DNA of 32,122 nt, taken from the NCBI GenBank assembly GCA_030650395.1, contig JAUSDY010000116.1:1-32122 (forward strand), in the 5' to 3' direction. The notes under the pieces were generated by a model. That model searched no databases, was not told the DNA's origin, and saw only the letters and a program-made list of their open reading frames with translations. The stretch is from Acidobacteriota bacterium. GTDB taxonomy: Bacteria > Acidobacteriota > Vicinamibacteria > Vicinamibacterales > UBA2999. The position numbers were made by a program, and so were the translations under genes. This document shows, in pieces, positions 1-9,213 of this stretch; the first letter of the stretch is position 1; every line of letters begins with the position of its first letter.

Positions 1-199
1 CGGCCTGCGCCACGAACGGATAGGTTCTCGCCCCGTTTTGCGACAGCGCATCCTCGAAGACCTCGGTTACGGGAAGCGGCGTCGCGCCAATCGGCAGCGT
101 AGAGTTGTTCGTACCCCCACAGGCGGCCAGCACGGACGACCCCGCCAGCAGGGCGCAGACACCCGCCACCCGCCAGAACCGGCTCACAGAAGACAACAT
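1..199 (-). CDS. Secreted lipoprotein, N-terminal part (runs off the window)
   Basis: Only the first 66 codons are present; the gene leaves the window at base 1. It starts at ATG 199-197 with a clean AGGAG eight bases upstream. The N-terminus has a basic patch, a hydrophobic stretch and a lipobox ending LAAC at about residues 28-31, followed by GGTNN, so it should be lipidated and exported. The mature part reads TEVFEDALSQNGARTYPF, which resembles the start of pre-peptidase-C-like beta-sandwich domains in secreted proteins; that is a weak inference from a short stretch. It lies 13 bases downstream of bamA on the same strand and is probably co-transcribed with it. Confidence 0.7.
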   Translation of the reverse strand, partial: MLSSVSRFWRVAGVCALLAGSSVLAACGGTNNSTLPIGATPLPVTEVFEDALSQNGARTYPFVAQA

Positions 200-212
200 C
201 ACCAAGGCTCCT

Positions 213-2843
213 CTAGAAGGTTGAACCCACCGCGAACCGGAAGAGGAACTCCTTCGCCGGACGAAGGCTGTTGCTGAGCACGCCGGCCCGCTGCGGATTC
301 ATCGCGAAGATCAGGCGGAACGGCACGTTGAGCACCGGCATGAAGAACCGGATCTCGGCGCCCGTCGAGGTCTTGAACGCACTGGTCTGCCCGATGACCC
401 GCTGGAAGGTCGGCGGCGCATTCGGCGACACCAGCTGCGTCGTCGTGAACGGATCGAAGATCGGCGGCAGGTTCGGATCGACCGTTTCGGTGACGTCCTC
501 TTTCATCGCGAAGCGCTGCCCGATCTCGCGCACCTGGCCGGTGTCGTAGAACAGCACGAGCCGAACGGGCCCGGCAATCGTGATCAGGTACTCGGCGTTG
601 AACAGCATGCTCTTGTTGCCGCCGAGCACGAGGCCGGTGTTGATGGTGTCGCGCGGGCCGATCGAGCGGATGTCGTAGCCGCGGATGGTGTATTCGCCAC
701 CGAGGTAGAGCGATTCGGTAATCGGGATGCTCGTGGTGCTGCCGTAGGGCCGGATGTACTCAACCTGCGTGCGGAAGCCGATCGAGGTCCGGCGCGTGTG
801 CGGGATGAACTTGGCGAACTCGAACCGCGGCTTCGTGAAGTTAGTGTTGCCGCCGAGGCCGGCGAAATCGATCGACCCGGTCAGGCGCGTGCCGCTGTTC
901 GGAAAGATTGGATTATCGACCGTGTTGTGGACGAAGCTCGGCGTGACCTTGCTGATGGTGCGCTGGCCGCCCTCGCCGATCAGCAGTGAGTCAGCCAGGT
1001 ACGGGTTGCGCTGCACCAGCTCCGGCGCGTAATACACCGGGTTGAGGTCCGAGACCTTCACCGCTTCGTAGCTGTAGGTCATGAACATGCGCGAGAACCC
1101 GGCGAGCGGGAACCCGCTCGTGATGTTGCCGCCGGTGGCTTCCTGGGTGAACTGGTCGATGTAGCGCAGCGTGCGCTTGTAAACGTCGACGCCGCCGGTG
1201 ATGTTGCGGTCGAACAGGAACGGCTCCGAGAACGCGATCTGGTAATTCTCGGAACGCGATCCGACCTGCAGCGACACCGTGAGCGCCTCGCCGCGGCCGA
1301 GGAAGTTCGCGGTCTGGAACGACAGCTGCCCGAAGAAGCCCTCGAACTGCGAGACGCCGGCGCCGAAGGTGAGCTGGTTGCGGTTCTGCTCTTCGAGCTT
1401 CAGCGTGACGTCAACCTGGTTCTTGCTGTTCGGCGTCTTCTGGACGTCGATGCCCTGCCCGTTTTCGAGCGGCTTGAAGTAGCCCAGCTGGTTCAGCCGT
1501 TTGACGCTGTACTTCAGCGACTCGGTGTTGAAGACGCCGCCTTCCACGAGGCGGACCTCACGGCGGATCACGTTATCGCGCGTCGTGGTGTTGCCGATGA
1601 AGGTGATGCGGTTGACGAAGTACTGCTCGCCCTCCTGCATCCGCATCGTCACGTTGACGGTCGGCTGCGCCGGGCCGGCCAGCGGGCCTTCGGCGGCCGC
1701 CACCGGCTCGAGGTCGGGATAGCCCGTGAACTCAAAGTAGCCGCCGCCGCCGTACAATTCGCGGGCTTTCTCGAGACCCTTGCGGATGTTCTTCTCGGTA
1801 TACCAGTCGCCCTTCTTCATCTTGAAGATGGGCTCGAGAAACTCGGTCTTCACGACCTTGTTGCCGTCGAACTTGAACTCGCCGACGCGGTAGCGCGGAC
1901 CTTCGTCCACCGGGATGTCGAGCTGCACCCAGCGGGTTTCCTTGTCGACGCTGTCTTCCAGCACCTTGATCTCGGGCTGCCCGATCTTCGCGGCGATGTA
2001 GCCCTTGTTCCGGTAGTACTCGACGATCTTCTCGGCGTCTTCCTCGAACTTGGCTTCCTGATAAACGCCCTTGCCGGTGATGAACGACAGCCAGCTTTTC
2101 GCCTTGGTCGATTTCATCTGGCGTCCGAGCGTGCCGTCGCCGACCGCGGTGTTGCCGACGAAGTTGAGGGCGCGGACCTTGACCTTCGGCCCTTCCTTCA
2201 CGTCGAACACGACCTTCACGAGCTTGGGGCCGCTCGGCAGCGGCTCGACCGACGAGGTCACCTCGGCGAATTCGTAGCCCTTGTCGGCCATGAAGCTCTT
2301 GACGATGCCCTGGACGCGGCGCACCACGGACTGATCGAGGAACGAATCAAGCCGCAGCGAGACGCCCAGCTCCTTCATCTTCTCGTCGATCTTCGTGCGC
2401 TCGACCTTGGTCGACCCGGTGTAGTCGACGATCTTCACGCGCGGCCGCTCTTCCATGTGGTAGATGACGCGCTTGCCCACGACGCCGTTGTCGTAGGGCT
2501 CGTCGAGCGTTTCGATCCACAGGTTATCGAGGAAGCTGGTGGCCCACAGCCGCTTGAAGTCGTCGAGCAGCGATTTTTCGGTCGTCTCGTTGAACGGCAC
2601 GAAGACGCCCTCGGACTCACGCGTGAACGGGGTCTGGATGTAATACAGGTAGGTCTGCGGCTCGATGATCGACTCGTTCACCGGGTGGAACCGGATTTCG
2701 GTCTGCCTGATCACCGGCCCGGACCCGGCAGGCGGTTGGCGCCCAGCCGCAGGCTGGGCCCCAGCCGCCTGTCCCGCCGAAGCGTCGAGAGACGCGAAGG
2801 CGGACGCCAGGAACAACGCTAAAACAAAGAAAAATCTAGACAT
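213..2843 (-). CDS. bamA: Outer-membrane protein assembly factor BamA (Omp85 family)
   Basis: BamA inserts beta-barrel proteins into the outer membrane. The order is signal peptide (MSRFFFVLALFLASAFA), an Ala/Gln/Pro-rich spacer, several POTRA domains over about residues 45-490 (repeated F.GN....D......G elements such as LNFVGNTAVGD and ITFIGNTTTRD), then a C-terminal barrel of about 380 residues. The barrel carries the conserved loop motif IRGYD and ends in phenylalanine, as expected for a beta-signal. The frame is open from an upstream TTG at 2879, but ATG 2843 is preferred because it puts the signal peptide at the N-terminus; neither has a strong ribosome binding site. ClpC ends 55 bases upstream. 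A long hairpin at 2729-2771 encodes the spacer after the signal peptide. Total length (876 aa) is slightly above E. coli BamA. Confidence 0.93.
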   Translation of the reverse strand: MSRFFFVLALFLASAFASLDASAGQAAGAQPAAGRQPPAGSGPVIRQTEIRFHPVNESIIEPQTYLYYIQTPFTRESEGVFVPFNETTEKSLLDDFKRLWATSFLDNLWIETLDEPYDNGVVGKRVIYHMEERPRVKIVDYTGSTKVERTKIDEKMKELGVSLRLDSFLDQSVVRRVQGIVKSFMADKGYEFAEVTSSVEPLPSGPKLVKVVFDVKEGPKVKVRALNFVGNTAVGDGTLGRQMKSTKAKSWLSFITGKGVYQEAKFEEDAEKIVEYYRNKGYIAAKIGQPEIKVLEDSVDKETRWVQLDIPVDEGPRYRVGEFKFDGNKVVKTEFLEPIFKMKKGDWYTEKNIRKGLEKARELYGGGGYFEFTGYPDLEPVAAAEGPLAGPAQPTVNVTMRMQEGEQYFVNRITFIGNTTTRDNVIRREVRLVEGGVFNTESLKYSVKRLNQLGYFKPLENGQGIDVQKTPNSKNQVDVTLKLEEQNRNQLTFGAGVSQFEGFFGQLSFQTANFLGRGEALTVSLQVGSRSENYQIAFSEPFLFDRNITGGVDVYKRTLRYIDQFTQEATGGNITSGFPLAGFSRMFMTYSYEAVKVSDLNPVYYAPELVQRNPYLADSLLIGEGGQRTISKVTPSFVHNTVDNPIFPNSGTRLTGSIDFAGLGGNTNFTKPRFEFAKFIPHTRRTSIGFRTQVEYIRPYGSTTSIPITESLYLGGEYTIRGYDIRSIGPRDTINTGLVLGGNKSMLFNAEYLITIAGPVRLVLFYDTGQVREIGQRFAMKEDVTETVDPNLPPIFDPFTTTQLVSPNAPPTFQRVIGQTSAFKTSTGAEIRFFMPVLNVPFRLIFAMNPQRAGVLSNSLRPAKEFLFRFAVGSTF
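2729..2771 (+). repeat. Long imperfect hairpin inside bamA, after the signal peptide
   Basis: Left arm CAGGCGGTTGGCGCCCAGCC and right arm GGCTGGGCCCCAGCCGCCTG pair at 18 of 20 positions around a 3-base loop. It is translated as the AGAQPAAGRQPPAG spacer between signal peptide and first POTRA domain. Its position mirrors the palindrome in the cytochrome c gene. Confidence 0.7.
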
Positions 2844-2898
2844 GGGAACGTACAAGCCCGTCGGGCGCTGGCTATTCAACCCTTAATCCTACCGCAGT

Positions 2899-5346
2899 TC
2901 AGACGTTCGAGCTCAGGCGGCGGCCTGCCACGACCGGCTGGCCGGCCGGACGGTAGGCCAATTGGCCGCTTTCCAGGTAAACCTCGATTTCGCCGCCTTG
3001 CAGGTGGCCCCGAATGAGCTCCTCGGCCAGCGGGTCCTCGATATGCCTCTGGATGGCCCGGCGCAACGGGCGTGCGCCATAGGAACGGTCCTTACACGTA
3101 ATGTCGATGATCCAATCCGCCACTTCCGGCGAGACGATCACCTTCATCCGCCGGTCGAGCAGGTTGATGTTCAGCTGATCGACTAGCAGCGCCAGAATCA
3201 GCCGCAGATCATCGTCGCTGAGCGCCTCGAACACGATCAGCTCGTCGACGCGGTTGATGAACTCGGGGTTGAAGGTCCGCTTCACCTCGCCGAGCACCAT
3301 TTCCTGCACGCCCTTGCTGGCGTCGCCGGCGTTGTCTGACTGGAAGCCCATCGACGCTTTTTTCTGGATGAAGCGCGCGCCGATGTTGGACGTCATGATC
3401 AGGATCGCGTTCTTGAAGTTGACGCGATTGCCAAGGCCGTCGGTCAGGTGGCCGTCTTCAAACACCTGCAGCAGGATGTTGAAGATGTCCGGGTGGGCCT
3501 TTTCGATTTCATCGAGCAGCACCACCGAATACGGGTTCCGCTTCACCTTCTCGGTGAGCTGGCCGCCTTCTTCATGCCCGACGTATCCGGGCGGCGAGCC
3601 GATCAGCTTCGACACCGAGTGCTTCTCCATGTATTCCGACATATCGAAGCGAATCAGCGCGTTCTCGCTGCCGAACAGGAACTGCGCGAGGGCGCGGGCG
3701 AGCTCGGTCTTGCCGACGCCGGTCGGCCCGAGGAACATGAAGCTGCCGACCGGACGGTTCGGGCTCTTGAGCCCGGCGCGCGAGCGGCGAATGGCGCGCG
3801 ACACGGCGGAGATGGCCCGCTCCTGGCTGATCACGCGCTTGTGGAGGTCGGCCTCCATGCGAATCAGCTTGTCGCTTTCGTCCTGGTTGATCGACGACAG
3901 CGGCACGCCGGTCCACTTCGACACCACTTCGTCGATCTCGGCGCGTGACACCACGACCTTGCGCGCGCTCGAACGCACGTCGAATTTCTCGCGGACGAAC
4001 TGCAGGTTCTCGCGCGCCACCTGTTCCTGCTCGCGGTAGAACTGCGCCTTGTCAAAATCCTTGGCCGAGACCGCGCTTTCCATCTGCTCGACGGCGACGC
4101 GGATGCTCTTGTTGATCTCGCCGAATTCCCCGCTGTAGCCGGCTTCGCGCAGCTTGGCGCGGGCGCCCGCCTCGTCCACCAGATCGATCGCCTTGTCGGG
4201 CAGAAACCGATCCGTGATGTAGCGGCTCGACTGGTAGACCGCCGCCTCGAGCGCTTCGCGCGTGTACTCGACGTGATGGAACTGTTCGTAGCGGTCCTTG
4301 ACGCCCAGCAGGATCGAAATGGTCTCGCCTTCCGACGGCGGGTCCACCTTGATGGCCTGGAAGCGGCGCTCGAGCGATCGATCCTTCTCGATGTACTTGC
4401 GATACTCCGCCGGCGTGGTCGCGCCGATGCAGCGGATCTCGCCGCGGCTCAACGCCGGCTTCAGGATATTGGCGGCGTCGAGCGAGCCTTCGGCCGAACC
4501 CGCGCCCACCAGCGTGTGGAGCTCGTCGATGAAGACGATGATGTGCGGGTTGTCGGTCAGCTCTTTCATGATCGCCTTGAGGCGCTCTTCGAACTGGCCG
4601 CGATACTTGGTGCCCGCGACGATCAACGAGATGTCGAGCGCGAGCAGGCGCTTGTCGGCGAGAAAGTGCGGCACGTCGCCGTAGACGATTTTCTGCGCCA
4701 GGCCTTCGACGATGGCGGTCTTGCCGACGCCGGGCTCGCCGATCAGCACGGCGTTGTTCTTGGTGCGGCGGCACAGCACCTGCTGCACGCGCTCCAGCTC
4801 GTAGTCGCGGCCCACCAGCGGATCGAGCAGGTTCTTCATCGCCGCTTCGGTGAGGTCGCGGCTGAACTCGGCAAGCAGCGGCGTTTCTTTGACGCGCGTC
4901 AGCGACGTCTTTTCGTTCAGCAGCTGCACGATGTCTTCGCGCACCTGGTGCAGGCGCATCCCCTTTTCCATGAGGATGGTCGCGGCGACCGAGCGCTCTT
5001 CACGCAGGATGCCGAGCAGCAGATGTTCGGTGCCAATGTAGTTGTGCAGGAGGCGATCGGCCTCTTCCGCGGCGTACTGAAGCACGCGCTTGGTTTCGGC
5101 GCTGAACGGAATCTCGACTGAAGTGGAAACTTTCTCGCGGAAGACGGTGCGGCCTTCGATGTCTTTGCGAATGTTCTCGAGGGACAGATGGGATCGGGCA
5201 AAGATCCGACTCGTCAGGCCTTTGCCTTCACGAATCAGACCCAACAGCAAGTGCTCGGTTTCAATGGAAATGCTACCGAGTTGGCTTGCTTCGTAGCGGG
5301 CGAAAAACAGCACCCGCCTGGCTCGTTCGGTATAACGCTCGAACAT
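2899..5346 (-). CDS. clpC: ATP-dependent Clp protease ATPase subunit ClpC
   Basis: This is a class-I Hsp100 unfoldase that feeds substrates to ClpP. At 815 aa it has the full ClpC layout: two Clp-N repeats (about 1-145), AAA+ domain D1 with Walker A GEPGVGKT (about 203-210) and Walker B VFIDELH, a UVR-containing coiled-coil insert (about 420-460, with [13 protein letters not shown]), AAA+ domain D2 with GPTGVGKTE and [12 protein letters not shown], and a C-terminal ClpB-D2-small domain. The insert is the short ClpC type, not the long ClpB middle domain, and this separates the two families. It starts at ATG 5346 after a purine-rich GAGGGGGG tract. A consensus -10 box lies 27 bases upstream. 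bamA follows on the same strand, so the two probably share a transcript. Confidence 0.95.
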   Translation of the reverse strand: MFERYTERARRVLFFARYEASQLGSISIETEHLLLGLIREGKGLTSRIFARSHLSLENIRKDIEGRTVFREKVSTSVEIPFSAETKRVLQYAAEEADRLLHNYIGTEHLLLGILREERSVAATILMEKGMRLHQVREDIVQLLNEKTSLTRVKETPLLAEFSRDLTEAAMKNLLDPLVGRDYELERVQQVLCRRTKNNAVLIGEPGVGKTAIVEGLAQKIVYGDVPHFLADKRLLALDISLIVAGTKYRGQFEERLKAIMKELTDNPHIIVFIDELHTLVGAGSAEGSLDAANILKPALSRGEIRCIGATTPAEYRKYIEKDRSLERRFQAIKVDPPSEGETISILLGVKDRYEQFHHVEYTREALEAAVYQSSRYITDRFLPDKAIDLVDEAGARAKLREAGYSGEFGEINKSIRVAVEQMESAVSAKDFDKAQFYREQEQVARENLQFVREKFDVRSSARKVVVSRAEIDEVVSKWTGVPLSSINQDESDKLIRMEADLHKRVISQERAISAVSRAIRRSRAGLKSPNRPVGSFMFLGPTGVGKTELARALAQFLFGSENALIRFDMSEYMEKHSVSKLIGSPPGYVGHEEGGQLTEKVKRNPYSVVLLDEIEKAHPDIFNILLQVFEDGHLTDGLGNRVNFKNAILIMTSNIGARFIQKKASMGFQSDNAGDASKGVQEMVLGEVKRTFNPEFINRVDELIVFEALSDDDLRLILALLVDQLNINLLDRRMKVIVSPEVADWIIDITCKDRSYGARPLRRAIQRHIEDPLAEELIRGHLQGGEIEVYLESGQLAYRPAGQPVVAGRRLSSNV

Positions 5347-5372
5347 CCGACGCCGCCCCCCTCTTTGTTGAC

Positions 5373-5378
5373 ATTATA
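5373..5378 (-). promoter_or_regulatory. Candidate -10 box for clpC
   Basis: The minus strand reads exactly TATAAT here, 26 bases before the clpC ATG. No good TTGACA-like hexamer is seen at 16-18 bases further upstream, so the -35 element is weak or replaced by an activator. The region is an AT-rich pocket in otherwise GC-rich DNA. Confidence 0.45.
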
Positions 5379-5481
5379 CGGCCAAACGGGTGTTTCACAC
5401 CTTTGCAATCCCGCTAAGTTGCGGAAAGACAGTGACTTCGGAGTTTTGGATTGCGAGGCGGCTTGGTGTACGATCTCGCGC

Positions 5482-6330
5482 GTGACGGCCAATTTAGACA
5501 CAGGCTCGCCGGCACCCCCCGAGACAGGCTCGACACCACGGTCGCGATGGGAAACCATTGTCTGGCCGCCCTGGTTGCCGGTACGCGCGCGACTGCCGCT
5601 CATCGCCCAGATCGCCGGCGCGTCCGCGCTCATTGCGGCCCTGGCCATGCCGCAGTGGGCGGACGTTGCCAAGACGCCGGCCGCGGCCGCTGCGCCGACA
5701 TCGGCCGTTCCGCCGGCAGCGGCCGTTGCGCCGAAGCCGGTCGTGCCCAAGACGGCGACGCGCCCCGCTCATCTGAATCTCGACGTTCGACATGCCTTCC
5801 GGAGCATCGATCTGTCGGTCACCGTCGACGGCAGGTCAGTCCTCGACACCACAGTTGAGGGCAGCGGCAAACGCTTCAAAGTATTCGGCAAACGCGCCGA
5901 GAGGGGCTACACGACGTCGCTGAATCTGTCTCCCGGGGTCCGGGTGGTCCGTGTCCGCGTGCGGTCCGCGGCCGACAAATTCGATCACACACGCGTCGAA
6001 CGGTTTGATCTCGACTCGGCATCGGTGGCGACGCTGCAAATCGCGGCAGATAGGGCCGGCCTCTCCGTCGTCGCCGAGCGGCCTCCCGCCCCCGAGCGGG
6101 CGCCCGCGCCCCCGGCGACGCAGGTCACGCAGGTAGCGCAGGCGACGCAGGCGACGCAAGTAGCACAGGCGGCGCAGGTAGCACAGGCGCAGCAAGCCAG
6201 CGCCCTCGCTGAGCTGTATCAATCACTGCGTTCGATACTGATCGCGGTCGCGGGATTCATCGGCTCGGCAGCGACAGGTTTTGTGGTCCAGGAATTTCTC
6301 AGATCCCGGAAACAAGTGATGGGCCGCTAA
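5482..6330 (+). CDS. Membrane-anchored Ala/Gln-rich hypothetical protein
   Basis: I do not recognise a named family. Taking GTG 5482 as start gives 282 aa and avoids overlap with clpC; the frame is open further upstream but would then run through the clpC 5' end. There is a hydrophobic segment at about residues 38-57 (LIAQIAGASALIAALA), an Ala/Pro-rich linker, and a beta-rich middle region (DLSVTVDGRSVLDTTVEG, then LNLSPGVRVVRVRVRSA) that looks PEGA- or Ig-like. A short-period repeat of T/A-Q-V/A units (about 213-238) follows, and a second membrane segment lies near the C-terminus (LIAVAGFIGSAATGFVV). It is probably an inner-membrane protein with an extracytoplasmic sensor-like domain. It is divergent from clpC. 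Confidence 0.6.
   Translation: MTANLDTGSPAPPETGSTPRSRWETIVWPPWLPVRARLPLIAQIAGASALIAALAMPQWADVAKTPAAAAAPTSAVPPAAAVAPKPVVPKTATRPAHLNLDVRHAFRSIDLSVTVDGRSVLDTTVEGSGKRFKVFGKRAERGYTTSLNLSPGVRVVRVRVRSAADKFDHTRVERFDLDSASVATLQIAADRAGLSVVAERPPAPERAPAPPATQVTQVAQATQATQVAQAAQVAQAQQASALAELYQSLRSILIAVAGFIGSAATGFVVQEFLRSRKQVMGR
6119..6195 (+). repeat. 9-base-period coding repeat (Q-V/A-A/T units)
   Basis: Units of the type CAGGTAGCG, CAGGCGACG and CAAGTAGCA recur in frame about eight times and encode a Gln/Ala/Thr/Val low-complexity linker just before the second membrane segment of the surrounding gene. The period of three codons keeps the frame if the unit number changes. Confidence 0.7.
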
Positions 6331-6357
6331 CCGCGGCAACCGCACTATGATTCGCCG

Positions 6358-7242
6358 ATGAGCAACACAGTCGGCTTCATCGGCCTGGGCCTCATGGGCA
6401 AGCCCATGGCCCTCAACCTCCTGAAAAAAGGCTTCTCCGTCATCGTCCATAGCCGCAGCCGCGGGCCGGTCGAGGCCCTGGTCGCGGCCGGCGCGAAACC
6501 GGCCGGCTCCCCTGCCGAAGTCGCACGTGCCGCATCACGGATCGTGACAATGCTGCCGGATGGACCCGACGTGAGCCTGGTGCTCGAAGGCGATCACGGC
6601 GTGTTTGGCGCGATGGCGAAGGGCACCGTGATCGTTGATTCAAGCACGATTGCTCCGGCCACGGCCCGCCGGTTGGCCGACCGCGCCGCGGAACTGGGCT
6701 CCTCGCTGCTGGATGCGCCGGTGAGCGGCGGCGAGGTCGGCGCCATCGACGGCACGCTGACGTTCATGGTGGGCGGCAACGCCGGGGCTCTCGAAGCCGT
6801 GCGTGACATGCTCGGCGCGATGGGCAAACCCGAGCGCATCGTGCACGTCGGCGACTCGGGCGCGGGGCAGATCTGCAAAGCGTGCAACCAGATCGTGCTC
6901 GGCGGCACGATGGCGGTCGTCGCCGAAGCCATCGCGCTGTCGCGCAAAGCGGGCGTCGACCCGATGAAGGTCCGCGCCGCGTTGATGGGCGGCTTTGCGC
7001 AGAGCCGTGTCCTCGAAGTGCACGGCGAGCGGATGATCACCGGCAACTGGAAGCCGGGCTTCAAAGCGAAGCTGTTCAACAAGGATCTCGGCATCGCGAT
7101 GAACACGCTCGGGGAAAACCACGTGCCCGCCCCTACAAGCGCCGTCGTGCAACAGCTCGTGCGCGCGCAGATTGCAGCGGGCGAGGGCGAAGAAGACTAT
7201 TCAGGAATCGCGAAGGTCATCTTCAAGCTGGCGAATCTCTAA
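6358..7242 (+). CDS. NAD(P)-dependent beta-hydroxyacid dehydrogenase (tartronate semialdehyde reductase-like)
   Basis: This is a 294-aa member of the 6-phosphogluconate / 3-hydroxyisobutyrate dehydrogenase superfamily. The Rossmann motif GFIGLGLMGKPMA is at residues 5-17, the substrate-binding signature DAPVSGGEVGA is at about 119-129, and the catalytic-lysine motif GAGQICKACNQ is at about 168-178. Family length is typical. Candidate substrates are tartronate semialdehyde (GarR/GlxR), 3-hydroxyisobutyrate or succinic semialdehyde; the sequence alone does not decide between them. It follows the membrane-anchored protein by 27 bases. The next 1.9 kb contain only decayed genes, so it has no functional partner nearby. 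Confidence 0.88.
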   Translation: MSNTVGFIGLGLMGKPMALNLLKKGFSVIVHSRSRGPVEALVAAGAKPAGSPAEVARAASRIVTMLPDGPDVSLVLEGDHGVFGAMAKGTVIVDSSTIAPATARRLADRAAELGSSLLDAPVSGGEVGAIDGTLTFMVGGNAGALEAVRDMLGAMGKPERIVHVGDSGAGQICKACNQIVLGGTMAVVAEAIALSRKAGVDPMKVRAALMGGFAQSRVLEVHGERMITGNWKPGFKAKLFNKDLGIAMNTLGENHVPAPTSAVVQQLVRAQIAAGEGEEDYSGIAKVIFKLANL

Positions 7243-7530
7243 TCTTGGGGGCGTGCGAGACGAGCACCGCTTTGGGCTGATTCCCTAGGCTGCCAGAGCG
7301 CGGGGCCGGTCTGAAAGTGCCAGTTCATGCCAATCCCGTATCCCCAATACGCATGGACGTTCTGGGCCCAGACCAGCTTCGACATCGTGACGGACACATC
7401 GAGGGACTCGCTCATCGCGAAGCTGAAGCCTCCCCCCAGGTTCAGCGAGTTGTTCCGCGAGAGCCGATCGTGGTTGCGTGAAAGTTCCGTCGAAAGGCCC
7501 GCGTAGGGAAAGTCCAGGCCCCTGGGCCTG
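7239..7530 (-). pseudogene. C-terminal remnant of an outer-membrane beta-barrel protein
   Basis: The minus frame over this stretch reads like the last strands of a porin or transporter-type barrel. It has alternating hydrophobic strands SLNLGGGFSFAMSES, SLDVSVTMSKLVW and HAYWGYGIGMNWHF, then an irregular tail reaching a stop that overlaps the end of the preceding plus-strand gene. Upstream of about 7530 the frame turns into sequence that, on the opposite strand, belongs to the kinase-associated propeller fragment, so the 5' part of the barrel gene is missing. There is no start codon or ribosome binding site of its own. I call it a truncated remnant; the family is inferred from strand patterns only. 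Confidence 0.4.
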
Positions 7531-8302
7531 GGCAACGCAGGAATACTCTCGGTGTCGGCCACCGAGATGGCCGTCGTTCTCGGATGCCGTTTGACCTGGG
7601 GTGAGTGTGCCGGCACGCTCGCCCAGGTTCCGTTGGCGGGCGGTGCTCCTCGCGAAATCCTGAAGGACGTGCTGGGCGCGGACTGGAGTCCCGATGGCCG
7701 CACGCTCGCGGCCGTCGCGGTCGCCGGCGGCGCGTATCGGCTGCACTACCCGATCGGCAAGGTCCTGTATGAAGCTCCGGGCTGGATCACCTCCCCCCGG
7801 GTCTCACCCAAGGGCGATCTGGTTGCCTTCCTCGATCACCCGACCCTCGGCAATACCCGGGTCGGTGAGCTTGGTCGACCTGATCGGAAAACGAACGACC
7901 TTGTCCGCCGGATGGAAGGCCCTGCAGGGGCTCGCCTGGTCGAGCGCGGGCGATGAGATCTGGTTTACGGGCTCGCGCATCAGTCGCGGTGGGAGTCTTG
8001 CGCTGTACGCGGTCACGCGTTCCGGACGGGAGCGCGAAATTTTTTCGTCTGCCGGAACCCTGAAGCTCTACGACATTTCTCGCGACGGGAGCCAGGTACT
8101 GCTCCTGCGTGGCACGCCACGCGCCAGCATCGTTAGCTTCGGCCCCGGCGCAGCACAAGAGCGGGAACTCTCCTGGTTCGATTACTCGACCGTGGCCGAT
8201 CTCTCCGCCGACGGCACAACACTGTTGTTCTACGAATGGGGGGAGGGGGTCACGGGGACAATGACGGTGTTTCTCCGGAAGACAAACGAACCGGAAGCCA
8301 TC
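7510..8302 (+). pseudogene. Inverted, frameshifted fragment of the kinase-associated PD40 propeller
   Basis: The plus strand carries TolB/PD40 beta-propeller sequence of the kind found C-terminal to acidobacterial Ser/Thr kinases: AGILSVSATEMAVVLGCR, then GTLAQVPLAGGAPREIL, ADWSPDGRTLAAV, GWITSPRVSPKGDLVAFLDH, and after a frameshift SLVDLIGKRTTLSAGWK, IWFTGSR, YDISRDGSQVLLL, ADLSADGTTLLFYEWGEG and FLRKTNEPEAIR. Reading switches by one base at about 7858-7862 within CCCGGG. There is no start codon. The sequence continues directly, in family order, from the minus-strand fragment that ends at about 8303 (RPESP), so this block appears inverted relative to its own 5' part. The distal part of the propeller is absent here. 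Confidence 0.7.
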
Positions 8303-9118
8303 CGGGGGCTCTCGGGGCGAATAACGAAGGCGTCAGGTGGAACGCCGATCCAGGTGGCTCCGTACACCACCGTTCGGCCGTCGGGTCCGAGGCGAGCGCC
8401 ACGGATGTTGCCATGTCTGAACGTGAGCTGGCGAAAGACCGGAAGCGGTTCGGGACGCCCTTGCCCCAGCAGAAACGCGCCCGCCATAGCCCCGATCGCG
8501 GCAATGACGATCGCGACCAGCGTCAGCAGGCGCAGCGGCGACGTCCAGACGGCGCGGCGAGTGGGAACGGTCGCGGAATCCAGGCCCTCCGCTTGGGCCA
8601 GATGCTCCTGAAGGTCGCGGAGATCTTTGACGAGGTCGCCGGTGGACCCGTACCGCTGATCGGCGTCCTTCGAGAGACATCGCTCCCCAGTCCGGCGTGA
8701 TCATGATGTTCTCGGGCTTCAGGTCTCAATGCACGATCCCGGCTGCGTGGGCCTTGGCGAGCCCGTCGGCGATCTGTGCGCCGATCTGAAGCAGTCTCTT
8801 GGTCGGCAGCGGTCCGGACACAACCTCGCGCAGAGTCCTCCCCTCCACCAATTCCATGGCGATGTAGACAATCGAATCGGCTTCGCCGATGTCATAAACC
8901 GTCGTGATGTTTGGATGATTCAGTGCCGATGCCGCCCGCGCCTCTTGTTCGAAGCGGCTGACGAGCTTTGGACTCGACGCAAGCTCCCCTGACAGGACCT
9001 TGACCGCCACGTCGCGCCCGAGCCGTGTGTCCGTGGCTCGATACACTTCACCCATCCCGCCTCGGCCCAGCAGGGACACAACTTCGTATGGCCCGAGCCG
9101 GGTCTTAGGCTGCAGCAT
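8303..9118 (-). pseudogene. Ser/Thr protein kinase (PknB-type) 5' part, inactivated
   Basis: From ATG 9118 a eukaryotic-like kinase N-lobe is intact: the glycine loop LGRGGMGEVY, the ATP-binding lysine in VAVKVL, helix-C glutamate in RFEQEARAAS and the hinge MELVEGRTL. At 8728-8726 an in-frame TGA falls where the HRD arginine belongs (AHAAGIVH-stop-DLKPENIMI), one transition from CGA. After MITPD the sequence jumps, in another frame, to ERCLSKDADQRYGSTGD, which is the end of the kinase domain, so the activation loop with DFG and most of the C-lobe are deleted. Then come a membrane segment (LLTLVAIVIAAIGAMAGAFLLG) and the first propeller blade (RQLTFRHGNI, PDGRTVVYGATW) up to RPESP at about 8305. 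It is not a functional kinase. Confidence 0.85.
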
Positions 9119-9213
9119 GGCTTCGCGCGAGGGGAAAGGCAGTGGCGGCCATCGTATGCGCCCCCTGGCAGGCCGTCAACTGCGCGGCCCGCGCAAAGGC
9201 CGTCGGTCCAAGG

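Noticed and set aside
5188-5481. N-terminal extension of the Ala/Gln-rich membrane protein
   Set aside because: It overlaps the clpC 5' end and promoter and has no protein-like pattern.
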